Shown here: positions 32,701 to 43,700 of the stretch, piece after piece
Position numbering within the stretch: position 1 is the stretch's first letter
Layout: each line of letters opens with the position of its first letter
DNA from: Porphyra umbilicalis
Lineage: Eukaryota > Rhodophyta > Bangiophyceae > Bangiales > Bangiaceae
Length of the DNA: 64,000 nt
Reading direction: 5' to 3'
Assembly (NCBI GenBank): GCA_002049455.2
Contig: KV918778.1
Location: 186,001-250,000, forward strand
The notes under the pieces: model-generated
The model's database searches: none
Told to the model about the DNA's origin: nothing
What the model saw: only the letters and a program-made list of their open reading frames with translations
Program-made: the position numbers and the translations under genes

Positions 32701-33118
32701 TGTTGGACTGTGATGCTCGTCGCCGGCTCCACTGGCGGTTCGCGGATGGATGATGGTCGGTGACCCTTATGGTACCCCACATGGTACATTTGCAAGACGT
32801 GGTCAAGTTGCACACATTTGTGTTGGGTGATCTTGGGGCGTTACTTTTTGCATGTTTTGGATTTGATCTTCGCTTTGCTCCCGTGGCTTCTGATTTGGTG
32901 AGTGATTCGATTTGGTGCGAGGGCGTGGGCGTCGGTGTGGGCGCGAGAGGGGGGAGCACTTGGGCCGGTGGGGACTATTTAAGAGGTGATCTCGGTTGGG
33001 AGAGGCGGGCGAACCTTAGGACAACCAACAAAGCACGTTCGCACACACACACACACGCTCAAGCCACTCAACCACTTCACCGTGGTCCCCCAACCCCTCT
33101 CCCCTCTGCGATTCAACA
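32701..33118 (+). repeat. Copia-A2 3' LTR
   Basis: It is 418 bp, TGTTGGACTG to TTCAACA, directly after the purine tract and followed by the TSD GTCCG. Confidence 0.93.
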
Positions 33119-33363
33119 GTCCGAGTGAACGCCGTGACGGCGTGTGGGCCGAGTGGGGGTACGTCCCGGCGGTGAACTGGGGTCAGGTGACGGATACGAT
33201 GCTGGGGTTGGCGCTCCTGGAGTATGGCCGGGCCGCGCGTCAGGTGGGTGGGCCGTTGGCCGGGAGCCCGACGTGGCACGCGGTTCTCCCGATCCAGGCG
33301 GTGCGCGCTCAACTGCGGAAAGGCGGGTTCCCCTTGGTGGATCCCGCCTATGTACTCTCGTAG
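33119..33363 (+). pseudogene. Antisense gene in gypsy C, C-terminal end
   Basis: The frame of 25303-28158 continues here after removal of copia A2. It gives about 80 residues with evenly spaced hydrophobics (WGYVPAVNWGQVTDTMLG, WHAVLPIQAVRAQL), ending at TAG 33361. The composition differs sharply from the Gly- and Pro-rich part before it, which suggests a small folded C-terminal domain. No family is recognised. The satellite begins about 60 bp later. Confidence 0.5.
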
Positions 33364-33419
33364 GGAGTGCCAACGTGGCGAGCAGGCAGTAAAGCCGGAT
33401 AGGCCCGCCGGGCGTTTGT

Positions 33420-34153
33420 GGCGCGGGGCCCCGGGGCGCCGCCTCACCGGCGATCCGCCCGTCGTGACGACCGGCGCGACCACGACTCGGTGGCGTTGCC
33501 GCACGGCCGATCCGCCCAGGGGCGCGTGGTGGCGTGCCCCACTGGCGACGCGACCTCTGGCAGAGCCGGCGCGACAGCGCCGTGGGGGCGTCACCCCGCC
33601 ACCGGCTCGCCCCCGGCGTGACGGGAGCGGGCCGACGTCGGGGCATTGCCCCGTTGGCGAAGCGCCCTCCGCCACGAGGCCGATGCCACAGCGCCGCGGG
33701 GCCGTCGCCCCACCGGCGATACGCCCATCGCCACGACCGGTGCACCAGCACCGTGGGGGCGTCGCCCCACCGGCGATGCGCCCTCCGCGACGGCCGGTGC
33801 GACAGCACCGTGGGGGCGTCGCCCCACCGGCGACACGCCCGGCGCGAACCGGTGGGCGCCAATTCCGGGGTGTGCCCCACCGGCGATGCGCCCTCCACCA
33901 CGTTCGGCGCAACAGCGCCGCGGGGGCGTCGCCCCAACGGCGACACGCCCTCTGCAAAACCGGTGGGCGCCGACCCTGGGGTGAGCCACTCCGGCGAGGC
34001 GCGCAGCCCCGACCGGTGTAACCGCCCCGCGGGGCCCTCGCTCGAGTGGCGACAAGCCCGCTTGGGACCCGGTCGGCCCCGATTCCCCGTGTGTTTCACC
34101 GGCGACGTACCCTCCACCACAACCGGTGCGCAGCGCCGCGGAGGCGTTGCCCC
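33420..34153. repeat. 57-bp satellite, left diverged edge
   Basis: About 13 monomers carry the core CACCGGCGA.(A/G)CGCCC, with GCGCC and CACCG blocks every ~57 bp. They are clearly more diverged than those right of 40788, as expected at an array edge. The array is split by copia E, whose TSD GCCCC is made of satellite sequence. Confidence 0.85.
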
Positions 34154-34551
34154 TGTGAAGTGAGCGCTAGTTCGATGGATGCGTTGCTTTTCTCGAGAGC
34201 GATCTAAGGCGCGAGGCCAGCACGCTCTTAAACCCTCCGTGTGCCTCTCTCGCCACGTTCTGCCGGCGCACCCCCCACCAGCGCAGTGCTCCCTCCCTTG
34301 CAGGGTACATGCTGTTACCATACCACAAATCGCGACGCCCCTCGATGACCGAACGAGAGTCCCCCCAAGCTCAGCTCCAAAAAGGGCTGCGCTCTATATA
34401 CAAACACAAGTAATTACATCACACACATACAGCAATGCATGCTAATGGCACAGAGAAACAAGCCGATGACCGCATAAGTACTCCCGCAATTAGTCAGGCA
34501 GTCCACGGTAACTCCAACTTACCTGCGCAGGCTTGGGGGGCTGCCTCAACA
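34154..34551 (-). repeat. Copia-E 3' LTR (398 bp)
   Basis: In plus view it runs TGTGAAGTGAG to CTCAACA. It is less GC-rich than its surroundings, with ATATACAAACACAAGTAATT (plus view) marking the likely promoter/TATA area. Confidence 0.93.
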
Positions 34552-34677
34552 CTCCCCCAGCGCCTCGCAGTCCGCGCCATGGACGCTCCGTCACGGCCAC
34601 AGCCAGTCCCGACCAGTGCGAGATCTTCCGCCACCATCCGCGGTCTAGAAAAAAAAAGGGCCCAGTCGATCTCATCG

Positions 34678-34755
34678 ACTTGGCCGAAATCGGCTCGAAT
34701 TGCTGGGAGCAGTAGGCCTACAGCTCCCAGCGAGTCGATCCGATTTCGGCCAAGT
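34678..34755. repeat. 78-bp hairpin in copia-E 3' region
   Basis: ACTTGGCCGAAATCGG (34678-34693) is exactly inverted at 34740-34755. Between them is a 30-bp near-perfect palindrome centred on GTAGGCCTAC (34702-34731). The same core recurs as a perfect 22-bp palindrome at 34890-34911 and imperfectly at 34990-35012. Confidence 0.88.
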
Positions 34756-35293
34756 AAAATCGATCTCCGCCGAAATCGCCAAAATCACCATTGACGTGAA
34801 GCAGACGTCGAGGTGAGTACAGCGCACCCGGGTGCGTCTCGAACGGAGACGATCCGGCGTATCGGCGGCCCGTCAAAGTCTGCTCGCTCGGAGCAGTAGG
34901 CCTACTGCTCCCGGTCAAAATCGGGGCCCACTACTTCCGACCAAAATCGACCAAATTCGACTTGCACCAAAATCCATTCAGGCCCGTCGGGAGCAGTAGG
35001 CCTACTACTTCCAACCAAACGCGACTTGCACAACGTATTGAGAAGGGCGACCACCGCAAGCCCGCGGCTGCGCCACTGGACGTCCCCAGTGGCGCCGCAG
35101 CGCCCCAGGACGGTCCCAACCGGCCGTCCCCCGAGTCTTCGCCCCGCGCAACCGCGCCTCATTGCCCGTTCCACGCAAGTGGACGGTAGCGCAACCGTCC
35201 ACGGCCGACACCGGCCCGCAGCAAAGTCGACGGGGGTCGCTGCCGCGAAACCGGGGCTGCTCCACTGGACGCCACCAGTGGCGCCGTGGCGCC

Positions 35294-38200
35294 TCAGCAC
35301 TCCCTTAACGGGGGGTCGCCAAGCTCGGCGCCCTGCGCAACCGCGCCCAGGTCTTCACCAACCCCGACGGCAGCCCGGAAAGCCGTGAACGCCGGCGACG
35401 GCAGCGGCTTGGTGAGCCCATCCGCCGGCATTTCGACTCTCGGGAGGAAGGAGAAGGCCACATTCCCACGCGCCTGGTAGTCGCGAACCATGTGGTAGGC
35501 GACGTCGACATGCTTGGTCCGCCCCGTCGCCTCGGGGTTGTTGACCAGCGCGAGACACGATTGATTGTCCTCCCCCATAGGCACGGCTCCGCCGTCGCCG
35601 CCCAAAGCGGACAGCAGCTTGCGTAGCCACAGCGCCTCCTTGGTCGCCATCGCGGCGGCCACGTACTCGGCCTCGGCTGTCGAGGTGGCCACGGTCGACT
35701 GGCGCTGACTTGCCCACGCAATCGCCCCGCCATTGCAGGTGAAGACGAAGCCGGTTGTTGACCGACGACCGTCGATGTCGCCGGCCCAGTCGGCGTCGAC
35801 ACACCCTTGCAGCGGCTCGCTGCCGCTGTAGACCACACCCAGGCGAGTCGTCCCGCGCAGGTAGCGCAGAACCTCTTTGGCCGCGCGCATGTGCTCCTCC
35901 TCAGGGCAGGACATGAAGCGCGACAGCACCCCCACGGCAAAGGCGATGTCTGGCCTCGCCGTGGTTGACAGGTAGAGGAGGGAGCCGACCAACTCGGCGT
36001 AACGGTTGCGCTCTGGCAGCAGGCCCTCCCATGTCTTGGTTAACTTGACCCCCGACGCCATCGGCGTCTTGTTTGGATTCGCCTTGTCCATCCCAAACGC
36101 CTCCAGCAGCGTCGCGGTGTGCCCCGGGTTCCTCAACGTGAGAGTCTTGGCCGCCCGGTTGCGCATGACCTTCATGCCGATAAAGTCCCTGACCTTCCCC
36201 ATGTCGCGCACCTCAAACTTGGCAGACACGGAGCGCTTGACGGCCTCGACCCCAGCCAGCTTCTCGCCTGCCACGATAAGGTCGTCGACGTACACGAGGA
36301 TGAAGATGCACCCGTGCACGGGGTGGTGCCACTCATAGACGCACGGGTCCACCTTGGACCGGACCGCCTTCATCTCTTTAAGCTCTTTGTCTAGCTTGAT
36401 GCCCCACAGCCGCCCCGCCTGCTTTGTCCCGTAGAGCGCCAGGTTAAGCCGACACATCTCATCCAGCCCCTCCGGTGCGACACCGTCAGGGAGTTTTATG
36501 TACATCCCCTTGACCGTCTTGGCGTTGAGGAAGGCTGTCTTGACGTCGACACGGTGAATCTCACAGCCCATGGCTGCCGACACAGCAAAGAGAGCACGTG
36601 TCGTGGCCGCGCTGGGTACCGGAGCCCACGTCTCGTCAAAGTCTCGTCCGGGCACCTGGTTGAGCCCTTGGGCCACGAGTCGAGCCTTGTAGCGCGTGAG
36701 CTTGCCCTCCGCGTCGTGCTTGATGTCGAACATGAATCGCGTCTTGATGGCCTTGTGATTCTCGTTGTTCCCCTTGGTCTTGGACCAGGTGCCAAGGTGC
36801 TTGTGTGCCACCACCTCCTCCTTAACGGCCTGCTTTCACAGCGGCCAGTCAGGACGAGCGCGCGCCTCCATCTCGTTTGCAGGCGGCTTGTGCAAGTGCC
36901 AGCCTGCCTCAGCCGCGGAAACGTTACCGCTTTCCAAGTACGCCTTGGGTTCCTTCTCCCACCATGTTATTTTGGGAGCTGGCTTGCGCTTCGAGCGACG
37001 AGGCCCCGGTGTGACGCTGTCACTGGCCGCAGGTGCTTGAGCAGATGCGGGTGTCGAGCCACCGACGCCGTCCTCGTCCTCCTCCTAGCTATCGCGAGCA
37101 AAAGAAGGAGGACCGACCTCGTTGTCTCTGTCAGAGGTGTCGTCGGGGGAGTACTCGTCCTCTCGCCCGCGTTCATCGCCGAGCATGTCCATTGCACCTT
37201 CTGTGGCGCCATCCTTGTCGCCGTTATATTCCGCATTCAGCCGGGGACCAGCGCTTGACCCGACTGCTGACGTCTCAACCTTCCCCGGGTTCTCCTCCAT
37301 CAGCTCATCCCGACGCTCGAATTCTTGGTTTGTCTCGTCCTCGAGAATGCGGTAGGCCTGGCCACCGACAGTGTAGCCGACAAAGCGGCCGACGTCGGTC
37401 CTCGGCTCCAGCTTGCGCTGCTGCTTCTTTGGCTTGAGCGCCCACGCCCGACTCCCCCGAACGCGGAATCCCGCGACGTTGGGGCGTCGACCCGTCAGCG
37501 CCTCGAGCGGCGTCACATCGAGCCCCGCCTTGGGAGATCGGTTGAGCACATGGACGACGGAGGCCAACGCCTCGGCCCACAGCTCTTCCTCCCCACCGGC
37601 GTCAAGCAGGGCAGCACGCACGCGCTCCATCAGCGTGCGGTTCACCCGCTTCGCCTTGCCGTTCTGCTGCGACTTGTACGGCGCCGTCATCTCAGACGTG
37701 ATGCCCTTATCCTCATACCACGCCTTAAGATCGTTCGTGACGTGCTCCTTTGCACCTTCGTGACGGACACGCTTCACTGTCACGCCCGTCAGCGTCTCAA
37801 GCTGCTTGATGGGCGTCTTGAGCACCTCCGGCGCCATCCCCTTTTTCTTGATAGGCGTAGCCGTGATGAACCCCGTTGAGTCCTTCAGCGCCGTCATAAT
37901 GTAGAGGGAGCCACCCAGCGACTCAGTGAGTGGGCCACCAATGTCGGTGTGCACCAGTTCGCACTTGTTTGTCGCTGTCGACGAGCGGGGGCTGGGCGAC
38001 TGAACCATTTTGCCGTCCACACACGGCACACACACCGTGCCAATGACGCGCTCGGCGTCTGCCACTGACGAAGGCATGCCGTCGACGTTTGTGGCCACCC
38101 GCTTGAGGTTCTCCAACCCCAAGTGGTTGAACCGACGATGCCACAGCTTCGCCTCCCAAGCGATGCGCGTCGATGCCGCGCACGCCGAAGCCTAGACCGG

Positions 38201-40232
38201 CGTGACCTTGAGCACGTACTGCTCCAGGTCGTTGACCTTGCCGACAACGGACGCCTTGTCGAGCACTTCACTCGAATGGACAGCATCCCCGTCGCTGAGG
38301 ATCAGGGGTTGTCAGGATATGCATTTCGAGGCGAAATAGGATACGGATACACTCCGATGCGGTGTATCTGATTACGGATAAATCGCTTAACTAAGATCCG
38401 GATGCGGATATCTGCCTCCGACACCGGATTATTACGTAGATTACATCCGTATCTGAGTACGATTATCGTATCCGATTATATTCCTACAAGTCCGTCAGGC
38501 CGCACAATTAGGGCCAGAGAAAGACACCATTCAGACACTTGTTGAGTGCTAAATGGACATCAAGTACGACGTGATATTCACATTTGATGTGTGCGCCCAA
38601 ACGGGCGCGGTCCAGGCAGTTCCCCCCGTTTTTGTAAACTGTCGTCAGATAGACCGTTCTGAAACTCGTGTCACACTTTGCTGATATGGCAAGAGGGCCG
38701 AGTCACGTGTTTGAACGGTTTCTTCCGGGTCGGACGGGATTGCCGCTTGTCGCTGCAACATGATTGCACATGAATCTCCCGATGGTCGGATTGGGAAAAG
38801 AGAGGTGGACTGCGTTGTACCGGAATTCTGTCGGTCCGAGAAGTTTATTAATCTTGTATATCCCTGTATCCCGCCTCTCATATCTGGAACACGGATCTGA
38901 CATAATCTTGCAATTTTTGTCGGACACGATAGATATATCCTCCCCTCTCTTTCTCATAATGCATTTAGAATATGCGTCCCCGGCGCGTATCCGAAGTGGA
39001 TACGGATATAATGCATGGATATATTCCTCAGTGATATATCCATGACAACCCCTGCTGAGGATGTAACAGGCGTTTCCGACGAACACTACCGCTCCAGGAT
39101 TGCGGTCAACCGCTCGAACCGATAGCAGGTTGCTGGTCAGGTCCGGCACGAGCATGGCCTCCCCGAGCACCATGCGCGTCTTGGTTTTGCCGTTGCCAAC
39201 GTCCATGGAGACGTGGCCGTGCCCCTTGATGGGTACCTTTTCGCCGTTGGCCAATGTGACCTCGGCCCCGCTTCCGGCCGTCCGGACGCTGAAGCCCTCA
39301 TCCCCGGCGGCCATGTGGTTGGTTGCGCCAGAGTCGAGCACCCAAGTTGATGAACACAGGGAGCTCCCGCGAGCCTTGCTGCTCCCGTTATTGCCATTAG
39401 AAGCACTGTAGGCCAGAGCGGCACCCGCGTGGGGCCCGCCGCCGTGACCGCCTTCACGGCCACCACCGCCATGCTTGCCCTTGCCCTTGGCCTCGTCCGC
39501 CTTCTTCTTGTGGCAGGCCCGCTGCATGTGTCCCTTCTTTTTGCAGTAGAAGCACACGACCGACTTCTTGTCAAACGGCTTATTAGGCGCCGCTGCCGCA
39601 AAGGCTTGTGACTTGACACTTCCAGAAGGCTTGGAAGCGCCGACAGAAGTGTGCCGCTGCCCGACTTGAAGCAGCTTACCCGTCACGTCCGACATGACGA
39701 GCTTAGTATCCTTGTTCTCCAACACCGTCCTAAGCATCCCGTACTCTGCCGAGAGCCCTGCCAGGACACGCAGCGCAAGCGTGTTGTCGTCCACCGGGTT
39801 TCCGAGCATGGCGAGCTCGTCCCGGAGCATCTTGGCGCGCGACGCAAACTTGATAATGTTCTCGTCGCCGCCCTTCTTGAGGCTGCTCAGCTCGTCCATG
39901 AGCCGCAGCAGCTGACCGTTGTCTCTCGCCTCGAACATGACCTTGAGCGCGTCTAACGCCTCTTTGGCCGTGTCCACCGACGTGACCGTGTTGAGGTGCA
40001 CGGGCTTGACCGACATCTGGATGGTCGCCAGCGCCGCCTCGTTCATTGTGTCCCACGCGTTGACCACCGGCTCGGACTTCTTGTCGTCGGACGAAGATGC
40101 CCGTCGGTCCGTCACGACCGCCGCCCGGAGCTTCTCCTTCTTGAGCTGCGCACGCTGGTACGCTGCCCACACCTTGTAGTCGTCGTCCAGCTGCTCAAAC
40201 CGCGGGCTGCCATAGCGGCCGTGGTCTGCCAT
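35294..40232 (-). pseudogene. Copia-E gag-pol polyprotein, interrupted
   Basis: The minus-strand ATG at 40232 begins MADHGRYGSPRF. The order is gag, CCHC (CFYCKKKGHMQRAC), protease VLDSGATNHMA, then the hAT insertion (38303-39054), integrase, RT with intact YVDD (about 36287) and RNase H, ending at 35294. The lesions are TAG near 38191 (a Gln codon in copia B), TAG at 37085, and TGA near 36836 for a Trp codon. In the integrase the second catalytic Asp is Glu (RHEGAKEH versus RHDGAKEY in copia B). Copia B has the opposite pattern, with good integrase and mutated RT. The reading is dead in this copy. Confidence 0.93.
38303..39054. mobile_element. Non-autonomous hAT-like element (752 bp)
   Basis: It has terminal inverted repeats CAGGGGTTGTCA, a 12-bp perfect match with further similarity inward (GGATAT). 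It has an 8-bp direct duplication CTGAGGAT at 38295-38302 and 39055-39062. Eight-bp TSDs and CAGGG ends are typical of the hAT superfamily. Removing the insert and one TSD restores the copia-E reading (copia B has CTAAGAAT here). It has no transposase frame. It is strikingly AT-richer than the surrounding DNA and has repeated GGATACGGATA-type subterminal motifs. Confidence 0.93.
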
Positions 40233-40372
40233 GTTGAAGACCTCGCCGCCGCACAGCGCCGCACTAATGATGTACAGAGCAGAACACGCCCACCCGACGC
40301 CGGAACACATCGCGATCCCAGTGACGTTGTCTCACCAGCGACCGCACGGAAGTCGGAGGATACCACCAGCGA

Positions 40373-40389
40373 CAGCTGGGCCCATAAAC
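40373..40389 (-). other. Copia-E primer-binding site
   Basis: Minus-strand GTTTATGGGCCCAGCTG abuts the 5' LTR end. It is the half-tRNA iMet type with one change (GTTTATG for GGTTATG). Confidence 0.82.
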
Positions 40390-40787
40390 TGTGAAGTGAG
40401 CGGTAGTTGGGTGCATGCGTTGCTTTTCTCGAGAGCGGTCTAAGGCGCGAGGCCAGCACGCTCTTAAACCCTCCGTGTGCCTCTCTCGCCACGTTCTGCC
40501 GGCGCACCCCCCACCAGCGCAGTGCTCCCTCCCTTGCAGGGTACATGCTGTTACCATACCACAAATCGCGACGCCCCTCGATGACCGAACGAGAGTCCCC
40601 CCAAGCTCAGCTCCAAAAAGGGCTGCGCTCAATATACAAACACAAGTAATTACATCACACACATACAGCAATGCATGCTAATGGCACAGAGAAACAAGCC
40701 GATGACCGCATAAGTACTCCCGCAATTAGTCAGGCAGTCCACGGTAACTCCAACTTACCTGCGTGGGCTTGGGGCGCTGGCTCAACA
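40390..40787 (-). repeat. Copia-E 5' LTR (398 bp)
   Basis: It aligns end to end with 34154-34551 and is followed on the plus strand by the TSD GCCCC and satellite monomers. Confidence 0.93.
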
Positions 40788-43700
40788 GCCCCACTGGCGA
40801 CTCGCTCTCTGCGAAGCCGGCAAGCTCCGGCCCCGGGGTATGCCCCACCGGCGAGGCGCCCTTCGCTCGGACCGATGCCCCAGCACCGCGGGGGTGTCGC
40901 CCCCCCCCGCGACGCGCCCTCCGCCATGACCGGTGCACCGGCACCGCGGGGGCGTCGTCCCACCGGCGACGCGCCCTCCGCCACGACAGGTGCACCAGCA
41001 CCGCGGGGGCGTTGTCCCACCCGCGACGCGCCCTCCGCCAGGACCGGTGGACCTGGACCGCGGGGGTGTCGCCCCACGGGCGACGCGCCCTTCGCCACGA
41101 CCGGTGCACCAGCACTGCGGGGCCGTCGCCCCAGCGGCGACGCGCCGTCCGCCACGATCGGTGGACCGCCATCGAGGGGCCGTTGACCCACCGGCGACAC
41201 GGTTTCCGCCACGACCGGTGCAACAGCACCGCGCGGGCGTCGCCCCACTGGTCATGCGCCCTCCGCCACGACCGGTGCGGCAGCACCGTGGGGCCGTCGC
41301 CCCACCGGCGACACGCCCACCGCGAAGCGGCGGGCACCGACTCCGGGGTGTGCCCAACCGGCGAGGCGCTCTCCGCCACGACCGGTGTAACAGCCCCGCG
41401 GGGCTGTCGCCCCACCGGCGACGCGCCCTTCGCTTGGACCGATGCCCCAGCACCGCGGGAGTGTCGCCCCCCCCCGCGACGCGCCCTCCGCCATGACCAG
41501 TGCACCGGCACCGCGGGGGCGTCGTCCCATCGGCGACGCGCCCTCCGTCGCGACAGGTGCACCAGCACCGCGGGGGCGTTGTCCCACCCGCGACGCGCCC
41601 TCCGCCAGGACCGGTGGACCTGGACCGCGGGGGTGTCGCCCCACGGGCGACGCGCCCTCCGCCACGACCGGTGCACCAGCACTGCGGGGCCGTCGCCCCA
41701 GCGGCGACGCGCCGTCCGCCACGATCGGTGGACCGCCATCGAGGGGCCGTTGACCCACCGGCGACACGGTTTCCGCCACGACCGGTGCAACAGCACCGCG
41801 CGGGCGTCGCCCCACTGGTCATGCGCCCTCCGCCACGACCGGTGCGGCAGCACCGTGGGGCCGTCGCCCCACCGGCGACACGCCCACCGCGAAGCGGCGG
41901 GCACCGACTCCGGGGTGTGCCCAACCGGCGAGGCGCTCTCCGCCACGACCGGTGTAACAGCCCCGCGGGGCTGTCGCCCCACCGGCGACGCGCCCTTCGC
42001 TTGGACCGATGCCCCAGCACCGCGGGGGTGTCGCCCCCCCCCGCGACGCGCCCTCCGCCACGACCGGTGCACCGGCTCCGCGGGGGCGTCGTCCCACCGG
42101 CGACGCGCCCTCCGCCACGACAGGTGCACGAGCACCGCGGGGGCGTTGTCCCACCCGCGACGCGCCCTCCGCCAGGACCGGTGGACCTGGACCGCGGGGG
42201 TGTCGCCCCACGGGCGACGCGCCCTCCGCCACGACCGGTGCACCAGCACTGCGGGGCCGTCGCCCCAGCGGCGACGCGCCGTCCGCCACGATCGGTGGAC
42301 CGCCATCGAGGGGCCGTTGACCCACCGGCGACACGGTTTCCGCCACGACCGGTGCAACAGCACCGCGCGGGCGTCGCCCCACTGGTCATGCGCCCTCCGC
42401 CACGACCGGTGCGGCAGCACCGTGGGGCCGTCGCCCCACCGGCGACACGCCCACCGCGAAGCGGCGGGCACCGACTCCGGGGTGTGCCCAACCGGCGAGG
42501 CGCTCTCCGCCACGACCGGTGTAACAGCCCCGCGGGGCTGTCGCCCCACCGGCGACGCGCCCTTCGCTTGGACCGATGCCCCAGCACCGCGGGAGTGTCG
42601 CCCCCCCCCGCGACGCGCCCTCCGCCATGACCAGTGCACCGGCACCGCGGGGGCGTCGTCCCATCGGCGACGCGCCCTCCGTCGCGACAGGTGCACCAGC
42701 ACCGCGGGGGCGTTGTCCCACCCGCGACGGGCCCTCCGCCAGGACCGGTGGACCTGGACCGCGGGGGTGTCGCCCCACGGGCGACGCGCCCTCCGCCACG
42801 ACCGGTGCACCAGCACTGCGGGGCCGTCGCCCCAGCGGCGACGCGCCGTCCGCCACGATCGGTGGACCGCCATCGAGGGGCCGTTGACCCACCGGCGACA
42901 CGGTTTCCGCCACGACCGGTGCAACAGCACCGCGCGGGCGTCGCCCCACTGGTCATGCGCCCTCCGCCACGACCGGTGCGGCAGCACCGTGGGGCCGTCG
43001 CCCCACCGGCGACACGCCCACCGCGAAGCGGCGGGCACCGACTCCGGGGTGTGCCCAACCGGCGAGGCGCTCTCCGCCACGACCGGTGTAACAGCCCCGC
43101 GGGGCTGTCGCCCCACCGGCGACGCGCCCTTCGCTTGGACCGATGCCCCAGCACCGCGGGGGTGTCGCCCCCCCCCGCGACGCGCCCTCCGCCACGACCG
43201 GTGCACCGGCTCCGCGGGGGCGTCGTCCCACCGGCGACGCGCCCTCCGCCACGACAGGTGCACCAGCACCGCGGGGGCGTTGTCCCACCCGCGACGCGCC
43301 CTCCGCCAGGACCGGTGGACCTGGACCGCGGGGGTGTCGCCCCACGGGCGACGCGCCCTCCGCCACGACCGGTGCACCAGCACTGCGGGGCCGTCGCCCC
43401 AGCGGCGACGCGCCGTCCGCCACGATCGGTGGACCGCCATCGAGGGGCCGTTGACCCACCGGCGACACGGTTTCCGCCACGACCGGTGCAACAGCACCGC
43501 GCGGGCGTCGCCCCACTGGTCATGCGCCCTCCGCCACGACCGGTGCGGCAGCACCGTGGGGCCGTCGCCCCACCGGCGACACGCCCACCGCGAAGCGGCG
43601 GGCACCGACTCCGGGGTGTGCCCAACCGGCGAGGCGCTCTCCGCCACGACCGGTGTAACAGCCCCGCGGGGCTGTCGCCCCACCGGCGACGCGCCCTTCG

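Larger units (their letters stand above)
28159..33118 (+). mobile_element. Copia element A2, full length
   Basis: It is 4960 bp with 418-bp LTRs (28159-28576, 32701-33118), PBS, gag-pol, PPT (CAAGGAGGAG, 32691-32700) and a TSD of GTCCG (28154-28158, 33119-33123). It interrupts the antisense gene, whose frame resumes directly after it. The two LTRs differ at about a dozen positions, so the insertion is younger than the gypsy-C LTR pair. Confidence 0.96.
34154..40787 (-). mobile_element. Copia element E, full length, inserted in the satellite
   Basis: It is 6634 bp with 398-bp LTRs (40390-40787 and 34154-34551), PBS 40373-40389, and PPT CTGGGGGAG (34552-34560) on the minus strand. The TSD is GCCCC (34149-34153, 40788-40792). 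The polyprotein is closely related to copia B. It carries a 752-bp hAT-like insertion at 38303. The LTR pair differs at roughly ten positions. Confidence 0.95.

Noticed and set aside
40433-40448. 16 bp in the copia-E LTR (GAGCGGTCTAAGGCGC) resembling a tRNA-Leu D arm
   Set aside because: No other tRNA arms follow, and the other LTR copy has a mismatch. It is probably coincidence.
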